Below are positions 12,021-22,290 of a stretch of DNA of 64,000 nt, piece after piece (position 1 is the stretch's first letter; each line of letters begins with the position of its first letter). Under the pieces are notes generated by a model. The model was not told the origin of the DNA. It saw only the letters and a list, made by a program, of their open reading frames with translations, and did not search any database. This DNA comes from Manis javanica (taxonomy: Eukaryota > Chordata > Mammalia > Pholidota > Manidae): assembly GCF_040802235.1 (NCBI RefSeq), contig NC_133172.1, positions 60,829,613 through 60,893,612 on the forward strand, read 5' to 3'. Position numbers and translations under genes: made by a program.

Positions 12021-12410
12021 GTCATTATTCATTCATTCAACAAATAGTTATTGAGTGGCTGCCACTTGTCTAGAACTATTCCAAGTGGTGGAAAAATATC
12101 AGTGAATAAAACCACATACCTGGCTTCCTGGAGCTTAGAGTCTAGAGGGGGAGACTAGACAATCCACACATACGATAAATATGCCGTAAGACTGTCAGCT
12201 GGTGATTAGTGCCCGGGAGAAAAACAAAAGCAGAGAAACAGGATGGAAGGTGGTGGGGTGGCCATTATGGACAGAGTGGTCCGAGAAGTCCTTGCAGAGC
12301 CCATGGCTACCAGAGACCTGGGTGAGCCAGGGGAGAGTGAATTCCAGCCTTCCAGAGGGGAAGGCACACACTGAGCCAGGCACGAGCCTGCTGGCATCTC
12401 CATGCTCACG
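12021..12410 (+). mobile_element. L2 LINE remnant, sense
   Basis: 'tcattcaacaaatagttatt' followed by 'gagtggctgcca', 'gtgaataaaaccacataccttg'-like text, 'gagcttagagtctagagggg' and 'gggagaaaaacaaaagcaga': the L2 3' region. Confidence 0.65.
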
Positions 12411-13324
12411 CGCTCAAACTTCTTGTCCTCGGATCTCTACATTCTTCAGAGTTATTGCTGACCCCAGAAAGCTTTTGTTTTGTGAGGTATGTCTATTGTT
12501 GTTTACCATTTAGAAATGAAAAGAGACATTGAAAAATATGTACAATAATTTATTAATCATAAACTCATTCCATGTCAACCTAAAGAAACCTTAATGAAAA
12601 ATATCTGTTTTCCAGAACAAAACATTTCGGTGAGAAGAGTGATGTTATTTCATATTTTTAAAAGTCTCTTTGGTGTCTGGCTGAATAGGAAACTGGCTGG
12701 ATTCTCATTATCTGCCTGCTGAATTCAGTCTGTTGCAATATGTTGCTTTGATTAAGTGTATAAAGATAATCCAGCCTCACACAGATAATGTAGTTGGGAC
12801 AGGAGGGCTGAGTAGTTTCCTAAAAAGCATATTCCTCAAAATGAATGGCCTTTTTTGATAATTGTGGATACTTGTTTTTGTTGCTCTGCCAAAAGCAGAC
12901 ACATTTCTTAAAGAAAAACTGCAGAGTGGAATGTGAAATCTTATCAATGGACTTTTTGTGTTCTATTGGATTAAAATCCATTGGTCTATCTTGTACCTTG
13001 AATGGATTTTTTACTCATACATGATTTTGCAACATCCCATGTGGGTCATTTGGAAAAAATTGATTCGCCAAGTTATGCAGATCTTCCAAATGTTGAAACA
13101 TTCCATTATTCATTATTTATTTAAAAAATCACCTATTACTATCACTACCAACCTCACCAGGAAACTCTTTAAGTGTTGGAAAGCTGCCCAGCTCACAACG
13201 GTGGATATGAGTTTCTCCAAATTCTAATTTTTTGTTTGAAAGCTTGACTTTTATTGTTGACAATAAATCCTGTCGCATCCACTGAACCCCTTCTGGGCAA
13301 ACATCACCTTCCTTTCCAAGGAGT

Positions 13325-13530
13325 CGGGGAATAATATGCTAATTTCCACCATTTATTGAACTCTTGCTGAATGTGAGAACAATTTATGTATGTTTTATTC
13401 TATATATGTTATATATGTTGTATTCATTTTTACTACATCTCAGCAAGATATTATTTCTCCCATTTTACAGATGAAGAAACTGAGCTCCAGGGAGGTTAGG
13501 TACTTGCTCAAGTTCACACAGCTTGTGGTA
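13325..13530 (-). mobile_element. MIR SINE, antisense
   Basis: Reverse MIR core: 'ccattttacagatgaagaaa', 'ctgagctccagggaggttag', 'ttgctcaagttcacacagct'. Confidence 0.8.
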
Positions 13531-13789
13531 CTCTTCTATACTATCAGAGTTCCAGAAAAGAATTTTGCAGGTGGGACAGACCTAATTGAAATACTCTGCC
13601 CCCTTGGGCCCACGAATTAACTCCTGCTTCTCAGAGCATGTGTCCACTGGTTTTGACGAGGAAATAGGGATCCCCTCTCAAGATGTACTCATTAAGACTT
13701 AGCTCAAATATGATCTCCTTGGAGACAACTCACACTCTCACTGGGATATTATCTAAAGGCCCTTACCATTTGTTGAATGGAAGTTAAAA

Positions 13790-14510
13790 AGTGCTAGGCA
13801 CCATATTCCATGGGCAAGACACATTACTTCATTTCCTCCTGGTAACATCCTTGCAGAGTAGGTGATATTATCCCTGTGCTAATTTCCTATTGCTGCTGCA
13901 ACAAATGACCACAAATTTATTGGTTTACAAATGATTATTTTATGGTTCTATAGGTCAGATGATTCATCGGGCTAAAAGCAGGGTTGTAGGGAAGGCTACA
14001 TTCACCCTGGAGGCTCCGGGGGAAAAAATTGTTTCCTTACCTTTTCTAGCTTCTAGAGACTGCCGGAATTCCTTGGCTCATGGCCTCCCCATCCATCTTC
14101 AAAGCCAGAAGCATAGTATCTTGAAATCGACCTCTCTCTCTCTCTCTCATTCCTTCCCTCCCTCCCCCTCTGCTTCTGTTCTCACACCTCCTTGGTTTTT
14201 TTTAAATGGCGTAAAGTCCCTCCTTGCCTCTTACACCATTCATTCAATTGCCACACCTCCTAGTCTGAGGATCTCTCTGGCCTCCTCCTTGTGCTGAAAT
14301 GGGGCCCCCTCAGATAACCCCGAAGAATCTCTTCATCTCAAGTTCCTCAATTTTAATCCCATCTGCAAAGTCCTTTTTGCCATGTTAGGTCACATGTTCA
14401 CAGATTCCTGGGATGAGGATGTGGACAAAAGATCCATAGAGAACTGAAATAACCTGCTGAAGTCGCACCCCAGTGAGTGGGGGAGTCAGGATTTTCATCT
14501 GGGCCTGCCT
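13790..14510 (-). mobile_element. MIR split by a later repeat insertion
   Basis: A reverse MIR begins at about 13790 ('gtgctaggcaccatattcca', 'gtaggtgatattatccct'), breaks at about 13878, and seems to resume at about 14425 ('gaactgaaataacctgctga', 'agtcgcacc'). Between them is a different old repeat beginning 'gctaatttcctattgctgct' and 'gcaacaaatgaccacaaatt'. Boundaries are approximate. Confidence 0.45.
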
Positions 14511-14869
14511 TGCCTCTGGGTTCCTCCCCTGCCCCCAGACTCATGCAAGTACCAGCGCCTGCTAAGCACTGCAGGGCCACAGCTCTTGTCTGTGTTATCC
14601 TTTTAACATTTATCTCCTTGCATTGAAACTGTGTGTTAATAGCTCTGTGAGTGATTCGAGATCTAGAACTGGGTCATATTTACTGTAATTTTCATTCTTT
14701 GTTTAAACACCATTGTGATAAAAACCAGACATCAGTCACCATAAGTCACCAATGGGTTTTCATATTCCTTCCAGTCTGTATCCATACCCAGATATTTTTC
14801 TGTTGTAACCATAGCACAGATACAATATTATATTGTTTCCCCAGCTTTTTGTTATTAGAATTTTCAAAT

Positions 14870-15620
14870 ATACAGGGAAGTTGATAGTACTGCTTAGATC
14901 CATCAACTGTTAACATTTTGCCTTATTTCCTTTTCTTGATGTATATTTGTGTGTCTTTGTATGATTTTATTTTTGTTGAACCATTGAAAAATGGCTCACA
15001 GGCATTATGACATTCACCACTAATTCTTCAGATGCACACCCCAACAATAAGAACATTCTCTTGCATGATCACAGTATCATTATTACACTGAAAATTATGA
15101 ATAATTTACTAAAATCATCTGTATCCAAGCCTTACTCAAATTTATCTGATTGTCAGAACCTATCTACCAACTTAAAAAACAAGCTAGGATCCAATCAAGA
15201 TTCAAACATTGTATTTGGTTATGTCTTTTTATTTATTAATTTAAATTAAAGTATCATTGATATACAATCTTTTTTTTATTATTAAGGTATAATTGGTATA
15301 CAATCTTATGAAGGTTTCACATGAGCAACACAGTGGTTACTATATTCACCCATATTATCGAATCCCCCCCGCCACTGCATTACGGTCACTGTCCATCAGC
15401 GTAGTAAGATGCTATAGAGTCACTACTTTTCTTCTCTGTGCCATACTGTCCTCCCCGTGACCCCCTACATGATGTGTTAGTCATAATGCTCCTTAATCCC
15501 CTTCTGGTTATGTCTTTTTAGCTTTTTATTTTAGAACAATCCCTTCCCCAGCCTCTGTTTCTCATGGCATGCCATTTTTAAAAAAGATCCAGCCCTCTGT
15601 CTCATGGAATGTGGCCATCG
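14870..15620 (-). mobile_element. Old L1 3'-region fragment, interrupted by a younger L1
   Basis: Text such as 'ccatcaactgttaacatttt', 'ctcttgcatgatcacagtat' and 'ggatccaatcaagattcaaa' resembles old mammalian L1 3' sequence. It continues after the insertion at 15232-15504 as 'tttttatttt' and 'agaacaatcccttccccagc'. Confidence 0.55.
15232..15504 (-). mobile_element. Younger 5'-truncated L1 3' end, antisense
   Basis: The insert is flanked by a 16-bp direct repeat (TGGTTATGTCTTTTTA at 15216-15231 and 15505-15520), consistent with an LINE insertion. A poly-T stretch near the left end is the complement of the L1 A-tail. The body ('gaaggtttcacatgagcaac', 'actgtccatcagcgtagtaa') matches the tail also found at 32.93-33.15 kb. 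Confidence 0.75.
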
Positions 15621-15714
15621 GGTCTTACTGATCTCTGCTGCTTAGGATCTGACAACAGCAGGCTCTCTGCACATGTTAGTGAAACAGGTGAGACCCATGA
15701 TAACGGTTGTGAGT

Positions 15715-15900
15715 AATCACAGTAGCTGATTTTTACTGAGGGCTGTTCCCTTGGCCAGAGCATTCATACCTAATTCTGTCCTCACAGAAATCTTAAGAGT
15801 TAAGAAATCCTATCCTTTAGTCTCATTCATAGGTGAGCAAATCAAGGCTTAGGGAAGAGAGGTATCTTGCCTGAAATCACTCACTCATCTAGAAAGGGGG
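15715..15900 (-). mobile_element. MIR SINE, antisense
   Basis: 'gctgatttttactgagggct', 'ttcataggtgagcaaatcaa' and 'ggcttagggaagagaggtat' give the reverse MIR core. Confidence 0.65.
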
Positions 15901-15974
15901 TCAACCAGATGGTAAACTTCATACCAGTGACCCAAAAGCTGGTCTGTCTGCATACACGCATGTCTGTGTGTAAT

Positions 15975-16045
15975 AGGTAACACTGAGTGTTTACTGTTTG
16001 CCAGGTCCCAGTGCTAAGCGTTTTACGTGTAAATTCGTTTGTTCA
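15975..16045 (-). mobile_element. MIR fragment, antisense
   Basis: 'actgagtgtttactgtttgc' and 'caggtcccagtgctaagcgt' match the reverse MIR 3' part. Confidence 0.5.
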
Positions 16046-16073
16046 CCCACCCACCCATCCATCCATCCATCGT
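16046..16073. repeat. (CCAC/CCAT)n microsatellite
   Basis: Run of CCAC then CCAT units. A complementary ATGG run lies at about 16160-16176. Confidence 0.8.
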
Positions 16074-16094
16074 TTAGTCGTTTAAATCTTCTGC

Positions 16095-16176
16095 AGTGCC
16101 CAGCAATAGGTGTGGCACAGGGTAGGCGCTCAAAGTTTGCGGAATGAAGAGTAAATGAATGAATGGATGGATGGAC
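16095..16176 (+). mobile_element. L2/MIR-type 3' end with ATGG extension
   Basis: 'ggtgtggcacagggtaggcg', 'ctcaaagtttgcggaatgaa' and a terminal GAATGAATGG run are typical of an L2 3' end. Confidence 0.55.
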
Positions 16177-16530
16177 ATGCGCTCTCCATAAACCAGGGGC
16201 TGCTCGGGGATCTTCAGGGCCCACTTCCGCCATCCTGGCCTAGGGAGACCCTGGGGTTCGGCCTGTGCCGACCTCGGACAATCCACCCTCGGACTCCAGA
16301 TGCCCCGAGTCCCGCCCCGCGCCCAGGGGGCCTCCCAGGAGGTGGAAAGCCGGGTCGGATGGGCACTTTGGCGTTATCCTCTCCACCTCCGACCCTATCC
16401 CTGGCGGGTACCGCAGCCCTGCCCCTGGGTCCCTGGCCCGCGCCTGCAGGCCCGCATCTGCCGGCAGGGCGCGGGCTCAGAGTTCACCCAGGGATGGTCC
16501 CGCCGCGCACGCCCACCTGTCGGCCGCGCG

Positions 16531-16540
16531 TGCGCAGCGC
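16531..16540 (+). promoter_or_regulatory. NRF1-like site
   Basis: TGCGCAGCGC resembles the palindromic NRF1 consensus TGCGCATGCGC with a short deletion. Embedded in alternating GC sequence, so it could be compositional. Confidence 0.35.
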
Positions 16541-16577
16541 GCGCCCGGCGTCCCCGCGCCCCGCGGCGCGCTGCCAG

Positions 16578-16588
16578 TGCGCAGGCGC
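16578..16588 (+). promoter_or_regulatory. NRF1-like site
   Basis: TGCGCAGGCGC differs from the NRF1 consensus TGCGCATGCGC at one position. It lies about 35-45 bp upstream of the TISU element. Confidence 0.5.
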
Positions 16589-16620
16589 GGCGGCCGATGC
16601 GAGTGTGTGTGTGCGGGCGA

Positions 16621-16632
16621 GAAGATGGCGGC
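16621..16632 (+). promoter_or_regulatory. TISU / YY1-type element
   Basis: GAAGATGGCGGC matches the TISU consensus SAASATGGCGGC at every position. Such elements lie just downstream of the start site in housekeeping genes, bind YY1, and allow efficient initiation on very short leaders. Here the embedded ATG (16625) does not begin the USP10 frame. Confidence 0.75.
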
Positions 16633-16651
16633 GGCGGGGGAGGCAGCGTGA
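16625..16651 (+). CDS. Upstream ORF (8 codons) in USP10 leader
   Basis: The ATG inside the TISU element opens the frame MAAAGEAA followed by TGA. Forty nucleotides separate the stop codon from the USP10 start at 16692. The two are in different frames (offset 67 nt). If transcription starts upstream of 16625, ribosomes could initiate here and then reinitiate at the main ATG, or skip by leaky scanning. Whether the peptide has a role is unknown; a regulatory uORF is the likelier reading. Confidence 0.5.
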   Translation: MAAAGEAA

Positions 16652-16691
16652 GCAGTCGGGCGAGCGCCGGAGCTCATTGAAACGGGCCGCC

Positions 16692-16712
16692 ATGGCCGAC
16701 CGCAGCCCGCAG
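16692..16712 (+). CDS. USP10: USP10 coding exon 1 (start codon, MADRSPQ)
   Basis: USP10 is a cysteine deubiquitinase. It removes ubiquitin from targets such as p53, CFTR, Beclin-1/VPS34 complex members and stalled 40S ribosomal proteins, and it binds G3BP to restrain stress granules (family knowledge). This exon gives the N-terminus MADRSPQ from an ATG in a perfect Kozak context (GCCGCCATGG). It ends at the donor CAG|GTAGCC in phase 0. Joining to 40428 gives ...SPQ-YIFGDF, as in known mammalian USP10, whose start is recalled as MALHSPQ. Here residues 3-4 are Asp-Arg instead of Leu-His. The frame stays open far upstream, but no extra N-terminal sequence is known for the family, so this ATG is preferred. 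The 5' UTR extends upstream to an unmapped start site. Confidence 0.88.
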
Positions 16713-17516
16713 GTAGCCGCCGGCCCGCGCCCCCGGCGGGAAGGAGCCCCGAGCGGCGCGCGGGCGGGCGGGCGCACCCCGGCCCCGAGAGAGCGTGTGG
16801 GAGTGGGGGAGGGTGCCGGGACACGCTGCCCGGGACTAGGCCCCGCGCCGCCCGCTGCCGCCGCGCCGCGGCCGCCCGCCCGCGGGGAGCAGCGGGAGGG
16901 ACTCTGGGGCCGGGCGCAGTGGGCGTGGGGCGCGAAGGGGTGAACCTCTGGGCGTGGAGCGGAGCCCTCGTCGCCCCGGGGCGCAGGGCCACCCAGACCT
17001 TAGGTCGCCTCTGCCCGGGGCGAGCCCCCAAGGATTGGGGGTGCCGCGTTTTGCCGTTGGTGCCAGAGGTTGCTTTCTCAGCTTGACTGACCACGGGGGG
17101 CTTGCTTGATACGTGGTTTTTAGACCCAGATCACTAAAGGGCAGCCTTAGTTACTGTTGCGGGGAAAACTCGAAATGAGAGTCCAGACCATACTTTAGTT
17201 GCATTTAAGTGACATTTTTTTGTATGAATCCATCCCAGCCCGGGTGACGCTAGTGCGCCCTGTCACAGCAGTGTCAAGTTTAGGGGCCTTTTATAATTAT
17301 CCCGTAGTGGAAAGAAGAAGTAAAACGCACCTTTCGCTTCTAGGGAGACGTGCGCGTTAGAGTTGAGCCGAGCCCTGTCTACTCCCCGACCCCCACCCTC
17401 CAAATTACGGTCAACTCTGGGTAAAAACTCGGCATGTGGTATAATTTGTCAAGCTTCCTTTAGACCGCCGATTTGCTGACATTTAATTCTTTACATATTG
17501 TTGCACACTTTTATAC

Positions 17517-17548
17517 TGTCTCAGTGTGCTTTGATACTAAATATGGGA
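17517..17548 (+). repeat. Dispersed 31-bp repeat, copy 1
   Basis: About 31 bp beginning TGTCTCAGTGTGCTTTGATA recur at 18892-18922 with one mismatch, 1.37 kb downstream. Confidence 0.75.
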
Positions 17549-18429
17549 AGGTGAGATAAAGTAGCTACTGGAAAAACTGGTAGCCAGTAAATAGTAACCC
17601 TTTAGAAGCCATTGGATATTGTTGCCCGTTTGGAAGTAGATTTTAATATTACGCACTGTTGTAATTATGCGTGTGTGGAGTTTACAAAGCGAAAGCCTTT
17701 ATTTTTATTTTAAGATTTAGATTTTACAGGAAACTGTAATTCTGTTAAATTTTTGGTAGTTTTATGCGCTGGAAGTTTCTGCCTTGTTCACTTGTACATC
17801 TGCTTTTTAAGTATTTAGTATAGTTCTTGGCACAAAAAAGGGGGCATAGTAGTTGAATAGTTTTTACAAATGTGTAGTTGCCGTTTTTTTTTTTCCTTAA
17901 GAAATTTGGTGTTTGTCTTTTTCTAAACTTAAATGTTAATGTAAATAGCTTATAGTTAAAATTAGTAAGAACAGGTACAAGGTTCATGGTGAACTAATGT
18001 GTAATATAATGTCGTTTTCAAATGAAGATGCATATTTAGGTATAATTCACTTCCATTATAAGCACCAATAGCAATGCAAAATTGATTACAATTGGTGATA
18101 ATATGTAAACATAATATTAATTTCATTTACATTCATTGTTCTAGTATTTGTTTTATACAGTATTGCCTATACACATCTAAAAAATTGAAGTAGCAAAAGT
18201 TACCTGAACATAGATGATAGAAACACTCTGGGTTTATTCTTTCAAAGTATGATTTAAATGCTTCTAAATTCTAGCGTGGAGAAGGTAGCAATTTGGTTTC
18301 TCATAATTTCCTTTTAAAGAGTAGTATACCAAAGAAAACTATGAAATCATATGTGACAGGATTTAATGATTGTATCCTGCTTGAGTCAGGGTGAGCATTT
18401 TAATAAATTTGTTTTGTTCAGTTACCTGC

Positions 18430-18560
18430 TGTTCTAAGGGCCTCACAGTTTTCATGGCCATTCGTGCAGTAATTCAACAAATACTGATTTGGCACTTACC
18501 ATGTGCTAAGCATCATAATATGCGTATTATTTATTGCTGGGAATAACAGCTACAAATTAA
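18430..18560 (+). mobile_element. L2 fragment, sense
   Basis: 'cagtaattcaacaaatactg' and 'cacttaccatgtgctaagca' are typical L2 3'-region text. Confidence 0.6.
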
Positions 18561-18891
18561 CAGTAAGGGTCCTATTTAATATTCGATTGTTAAGGTTACA
18601 GTTTAACATTTTTTATGTAAATTATATCCTATTTCCATATTGTGGATTGAACCCTGTTTTCTGGATGAAGTGAAACAGTGAAAAATGCCAGTAGCTTTCA
18701 ACATTTTAACAGATACAAATGATGAACTTTGACAGTTGAAGTTAAAGTACAGCTTTACTTCATGAATATTTGTTGTCACGAAGGAACTGATAACATGATT
18801 TGGGATAATTACTTTATTGAACCAGTTCTGCTTTAAACCTGAAGAAATGTTTGTCATCATTGAGGTTGTTTGTAGTGAAATGCCCTCGTAA

Positions 18892-18922
18892 TGTCTCAGT
18901 GTGCTTTGATACTGAATATGGG
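18892..18922 (+). repeat. Dispersed 31-bp repeat, copy 2
   Basis: Near-identical to 17517-17548. Its last part (GGCTTTGATACTAAATAT) is then repeated again at 18921-18938, making a small nested duplication. Confidence 0.75.
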
Positions 18923-21306
18923 CTTTGATACTAAATATCCAATCCACCATGATTGGATACCATATTGCTGCTCCTGCCCTGGTCCTCTGCAGCAGGCTCA
19001 ACTCACCCCAGTCTTTTCCTTAACCTCACAATAATGGGGCCCCCATATTTTACACAGTGGAATTTCTCAGATCCAATTGTAGCACATGGTAGAATGTTAC
19101 TATATCATTGAATATCTGTTTATAACTGACAGCTATATTAGTAATTCTCAAAAGAGAGACATTTTTATTGGAGTCTCACATAGTGAGCAGTTGAAGTAAA
19201 TACAATTATTTGAAATACAGGATATTTGGAGATAACCAGTTTCCTTTGCATAGTGACAGCAAAATATTGAAACACGTCCTAAGACTAGATACGCTATTTA
19301 AAGTTTGAGTTGATGGTTGCCTCAGTGGTTCTGCAGGTGGACATCCAGGGCCTCGTGCTCATGCTCTTGAGTCCGGCTCGTTGGGACCACAGCTGACCGA
19401 AATTACAGTGAATAATAAGTGGACCTGCCTTATTCTGAATTCCTCTCTAGAGCTGAAGTTAGGCACATATTCCAGTTTCACGTATGTGGAACTGACGTGA
19501 CTTAGGTTGTTCACATAGGAAAACTTAAAGGAGAAAAGCTTAATGATTATGCCTGAGACACATTTACTTTGTGACATACTCAGAATATAATATTCAAGTT
19601 AGTGAGAAAAGCTGTATCATCTGTGCTTGAATTAGTTACATCAAAGTTATTTTTTTGTTTGTTTTGTGTTTTTACTAATGTCTGACATGTAAGTACTTGC
19701 TATTAATGGATCTGGTCTGTCAAGTGGCATGTTAAGGGTGGTTGCTGAGGATACCTCTTATTGATAATATACTAAAGTATGAAAAATAGGAAGAGCTTGC
19801 TTGTGAATTTGTAATTAGGCTGTTATATTTCCATTTACTGCCACACAGGCAAGAATCACCGTGGCACAAAACAGATAAATCTGTTTGCAGTGGAATTTAT
19901 TGGCCTTGGGCCACTGGATTACTGTCATTTGTCACTTTAGTGCTACTTCAGCAGTGTGAGCGTTCATTTCCAAAGATTTACATGTGCTGGATTGCAGTTT
20001 GCCTGTTTATTGAAGTGATCTCCCAAAAGGTCTTTCTGTGACTATTTCTGTCAGTACAGGCTGAATTGAGAACTAGTGTAGGCAAAATAAAGGTAGTGTG
20101 TTCATAATGTTTGTTTCAGGGATCAGAGAGAGATTGTAGAATCTATCAGAAACCTAGATGTGGAGGCTTCGAAGGTAGGCTTTCATGAGCTGGCTATTTG
20201 CTGACCATTTGAAAGCTCTTTGGCTGTGATCTCATTTCAGCAGAAGGCCTGAGAAACCAGAAGCTACTGAGCATTAACTCCATTCTGGCCCTCTTGAAAC
20301 GTCCTGTGCTCCTGTTACCCTTTCCTGGAGATTGGGGAGGGGAGGTGTAGAGATCGAGGTGTGGTTTGGGGGTGGGGAGAGGAAGGGGAAGAATGGCAGT
20401 GTGGAGAGGATTAAAGCTTATCTTTCTGGACTTTCCCTTTATGGCTTGAGAATTGGTAGCTGATAGGACGCGTGTGGAGCGTTTGCTCAGTGCCTGTCAC
20501 CAAGTGTCTGTGCTCTGATGGCTGCTCTGGTGACCTTCGGGCCTCTCTCCCTTTGGGGTTTTGTGTGCAGCTTTATTGGTCGTCGTCCTCCAGATTAATT
20601 CCCGATTTATTTTTCTGGTATTGGCTTGAGGGTTATCTCCTAAATTTACACTCAAATTCAGAAGTCTCAGAACTAGTGCACTGGAAATAAAGTACCTCCT
20701 AATAGAAAGGCTGGTGTGTCCCCACTCTTGCACTTGTGGTGCTTGATTTCTTTATTTTGACATTTAGCTGTGTGCACCCCCATCCCTTCCTCCCTTTCTT
20801 CCTAATATCTGATGACTGTAGGTTATTGTGTCCCCATTTGTCCTTGTTTTATAATGTTCCTTTTTCATCTGTGTGTAGTGGAAGCAGACACACTGGTACG
20901 CCCTTGCTCTTTTCTGGCAAAGTAGTATTAACAGTATTAAAAGAGTCATCCTGACTGCTTCAAGCTTATATTCTCATTTAGCTACAATGGGGGGAAGGAG
21001 ATTGTGTGTGTGTGTGTATATGTATGTTTAGATGTTAATCAAATAATACTGGAGGTGTCAGGTGTGACTTGATATAAGAAACTTTAGGGAAAAACACAAA
21101 TAAAACTGCCCAAAATAGAGAGGTTCATGTTATAGACCTGTTACTGCGGACAGCACTAGCCCTGGCTGGGGTGGGAGAGAAGAATCCTGTGCATTGGGGC
21201 CCCTCCCTTAGACAAGGTCCTCTGTTTGCCCTCAGAGTGATGGTGACAAGCTTTCAGACCATTTTCTCAACTTCTTTTCACTGTCCACAAAAATAGTTGT
21301 TTACCA

Positions 21307-21412
21307 TCACTGTAAGTATATGTCAAAAATGCTCATTTTATGCCTTTCACTGTAAGTATATATACTGTATATACTGTAAGTATATGTCAAAAATATTCAT
21401 TTTTATCCCTTA
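21307..21412 (+). repeat. Local tandem duplication (ACTGTAAGTATAT units)
   Basis: The block CTGTAAGTATATGTCAAAAA followed by a CATTTT end occurs at about 21311 and again at about 21376. A third, shorter copy (CACTGTAAGTATATATACTG) lies between them. Confidence 0.75.
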
Positions 21413-22164
21413 CCATATATGGAATAAAGCCAGATAACTGTATAAGTTACATTTTGCAAGCCATGAACCTTGTGAAATAGAACTGCCCCCAAACATTTAA
21501 TATATGATTCTGAAAATTTTTATTAGCCTTTCAGTCTGATGAGTTTTGATCTGTATTATTTAATTGTTCTCACATAAACATGATAATGCCCTTTGCCTGG
21601 GATATAAGTGCTACATTTAAAATTTTATTTTATATCCACTTAAACTTAGTGAGGCCCAATTAACTTGCGGATTTTTATTTGGTATTCTAATAACTGTCGA
21701 GAATTTCTCATATTTTACTTTTGCATTTCTCCTATTTTAGACAGTTTGTAACTCTAGAGCAGTGAAGCAGTGCTTTTCTTGAGAGACTTCCAACTTAACA
21801 TCATTAAAATATGTATTTCCCTTATTTCTGAAAGTATCAAACTTTTTTCTTTTGATAGGACATGTTGAAGCTTTAGGGGAAATCCAGAATTTGACAATAA
21901 AAGTTCAGTTGTAGAGTTTTTGGAGATTCTTGTCTGCTGTTCTAAAATACTTCTCTTGACACTGTAAGTATTCTACATAGGTGGCTGCCAAGATGTATTT
22001 TTTTGAGACCTCAAGTGTGTCTTCTGCATAGATGTGGTCATTGGACAAGGGAGAACGTATTTACTATAAAACACTAAGCATTGCATTAATCAGTATTTGA
22101 AGAATGTTGCATAAACTGTACAAACTGCATGGTTTAAAAAGTGCCATGGCTTGTTTGGTCGACC

Positions 22165-22290
22165 TTACAGCGATTCTGTCATGTATTGTTATTATCACCA
22201 TTTTGTGTACGAATAAAGTGAGGCCCAGAGAGGTTGTGACTTGAAGTCATATGGCTGTTAAGTGAGTGATCAGGGACTTAGAAGCAGGTC
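22165..22290 (-). mobile_element. MIR SINE, antisense
   Basis: 'ttattatcaccattttgtgt', 'gtgaggcccagagaggttgt' and 'gacttgaagtcatatggctg' form the reverse MIR core. Confidence 0.75.

Larger units (their letters stand above)
1..16264. other. Intergenic DNA upstream of USP10
   Basis: No exon, tRNA or other RNA gene was recognised here on either strand. Open frames are short and have no recognisable protein similarity, apart from the retroviral env fragment at 8864-9175. Much of the stretch is old repeat DNA (MIR, L2, MER5A/hAT, old L1 and LTR-like pieces), listed separately. The spaces between them, for example about 1-1060, 1140-2080, 7500-8200, 10100-10970 and 12420-13320, show nothing I can name. 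In other mammals the gene on this side of USP10 is KLHL36 (from memory), but no KLHL36 exon is visible. Confidence 0.6.
16265..17090 (+). promoter_or_regulatory. USP10: CpG-island promoter of USP10
   Basis: Sharp change to very GC- and CpG-rich sequence, densest at about 16500-16950. It surrounds exon 1 and has no clear TATA box. That matches a housekeeping promoter with dispersed start sites. The transcription start cannot be placed exactly; it probably lies within about 16530-16630. Two near-consensus NRF1-type sites and a YY1/TISU element are listed separately. Antisense open frames across the island reflect base composition. A divergent non-coding transcript is possible but not shown. Confidence 0.9.

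Noticed and set aside
16300..16680. Further upstream ATG (16597) overlapping the uORF region
   Set aside because: Probably at or upstream of the transcription start; not supported as a separate uORF.
16155..16943. 262-codon plus-strand frame in phase with the USP10 ATG
   Set aside because: It reads through promoter sequence and past the exon 1 donor. Only the seven codons at 16692-16712 are supported by homology.
16477..17094. Long open frame (205 codons) on the minus strand across the CpG island
   Set aside because: GC-rich composition removes stop codons; the product is Arg/Ala/Pro-rich low complexity with no recognisable domain.
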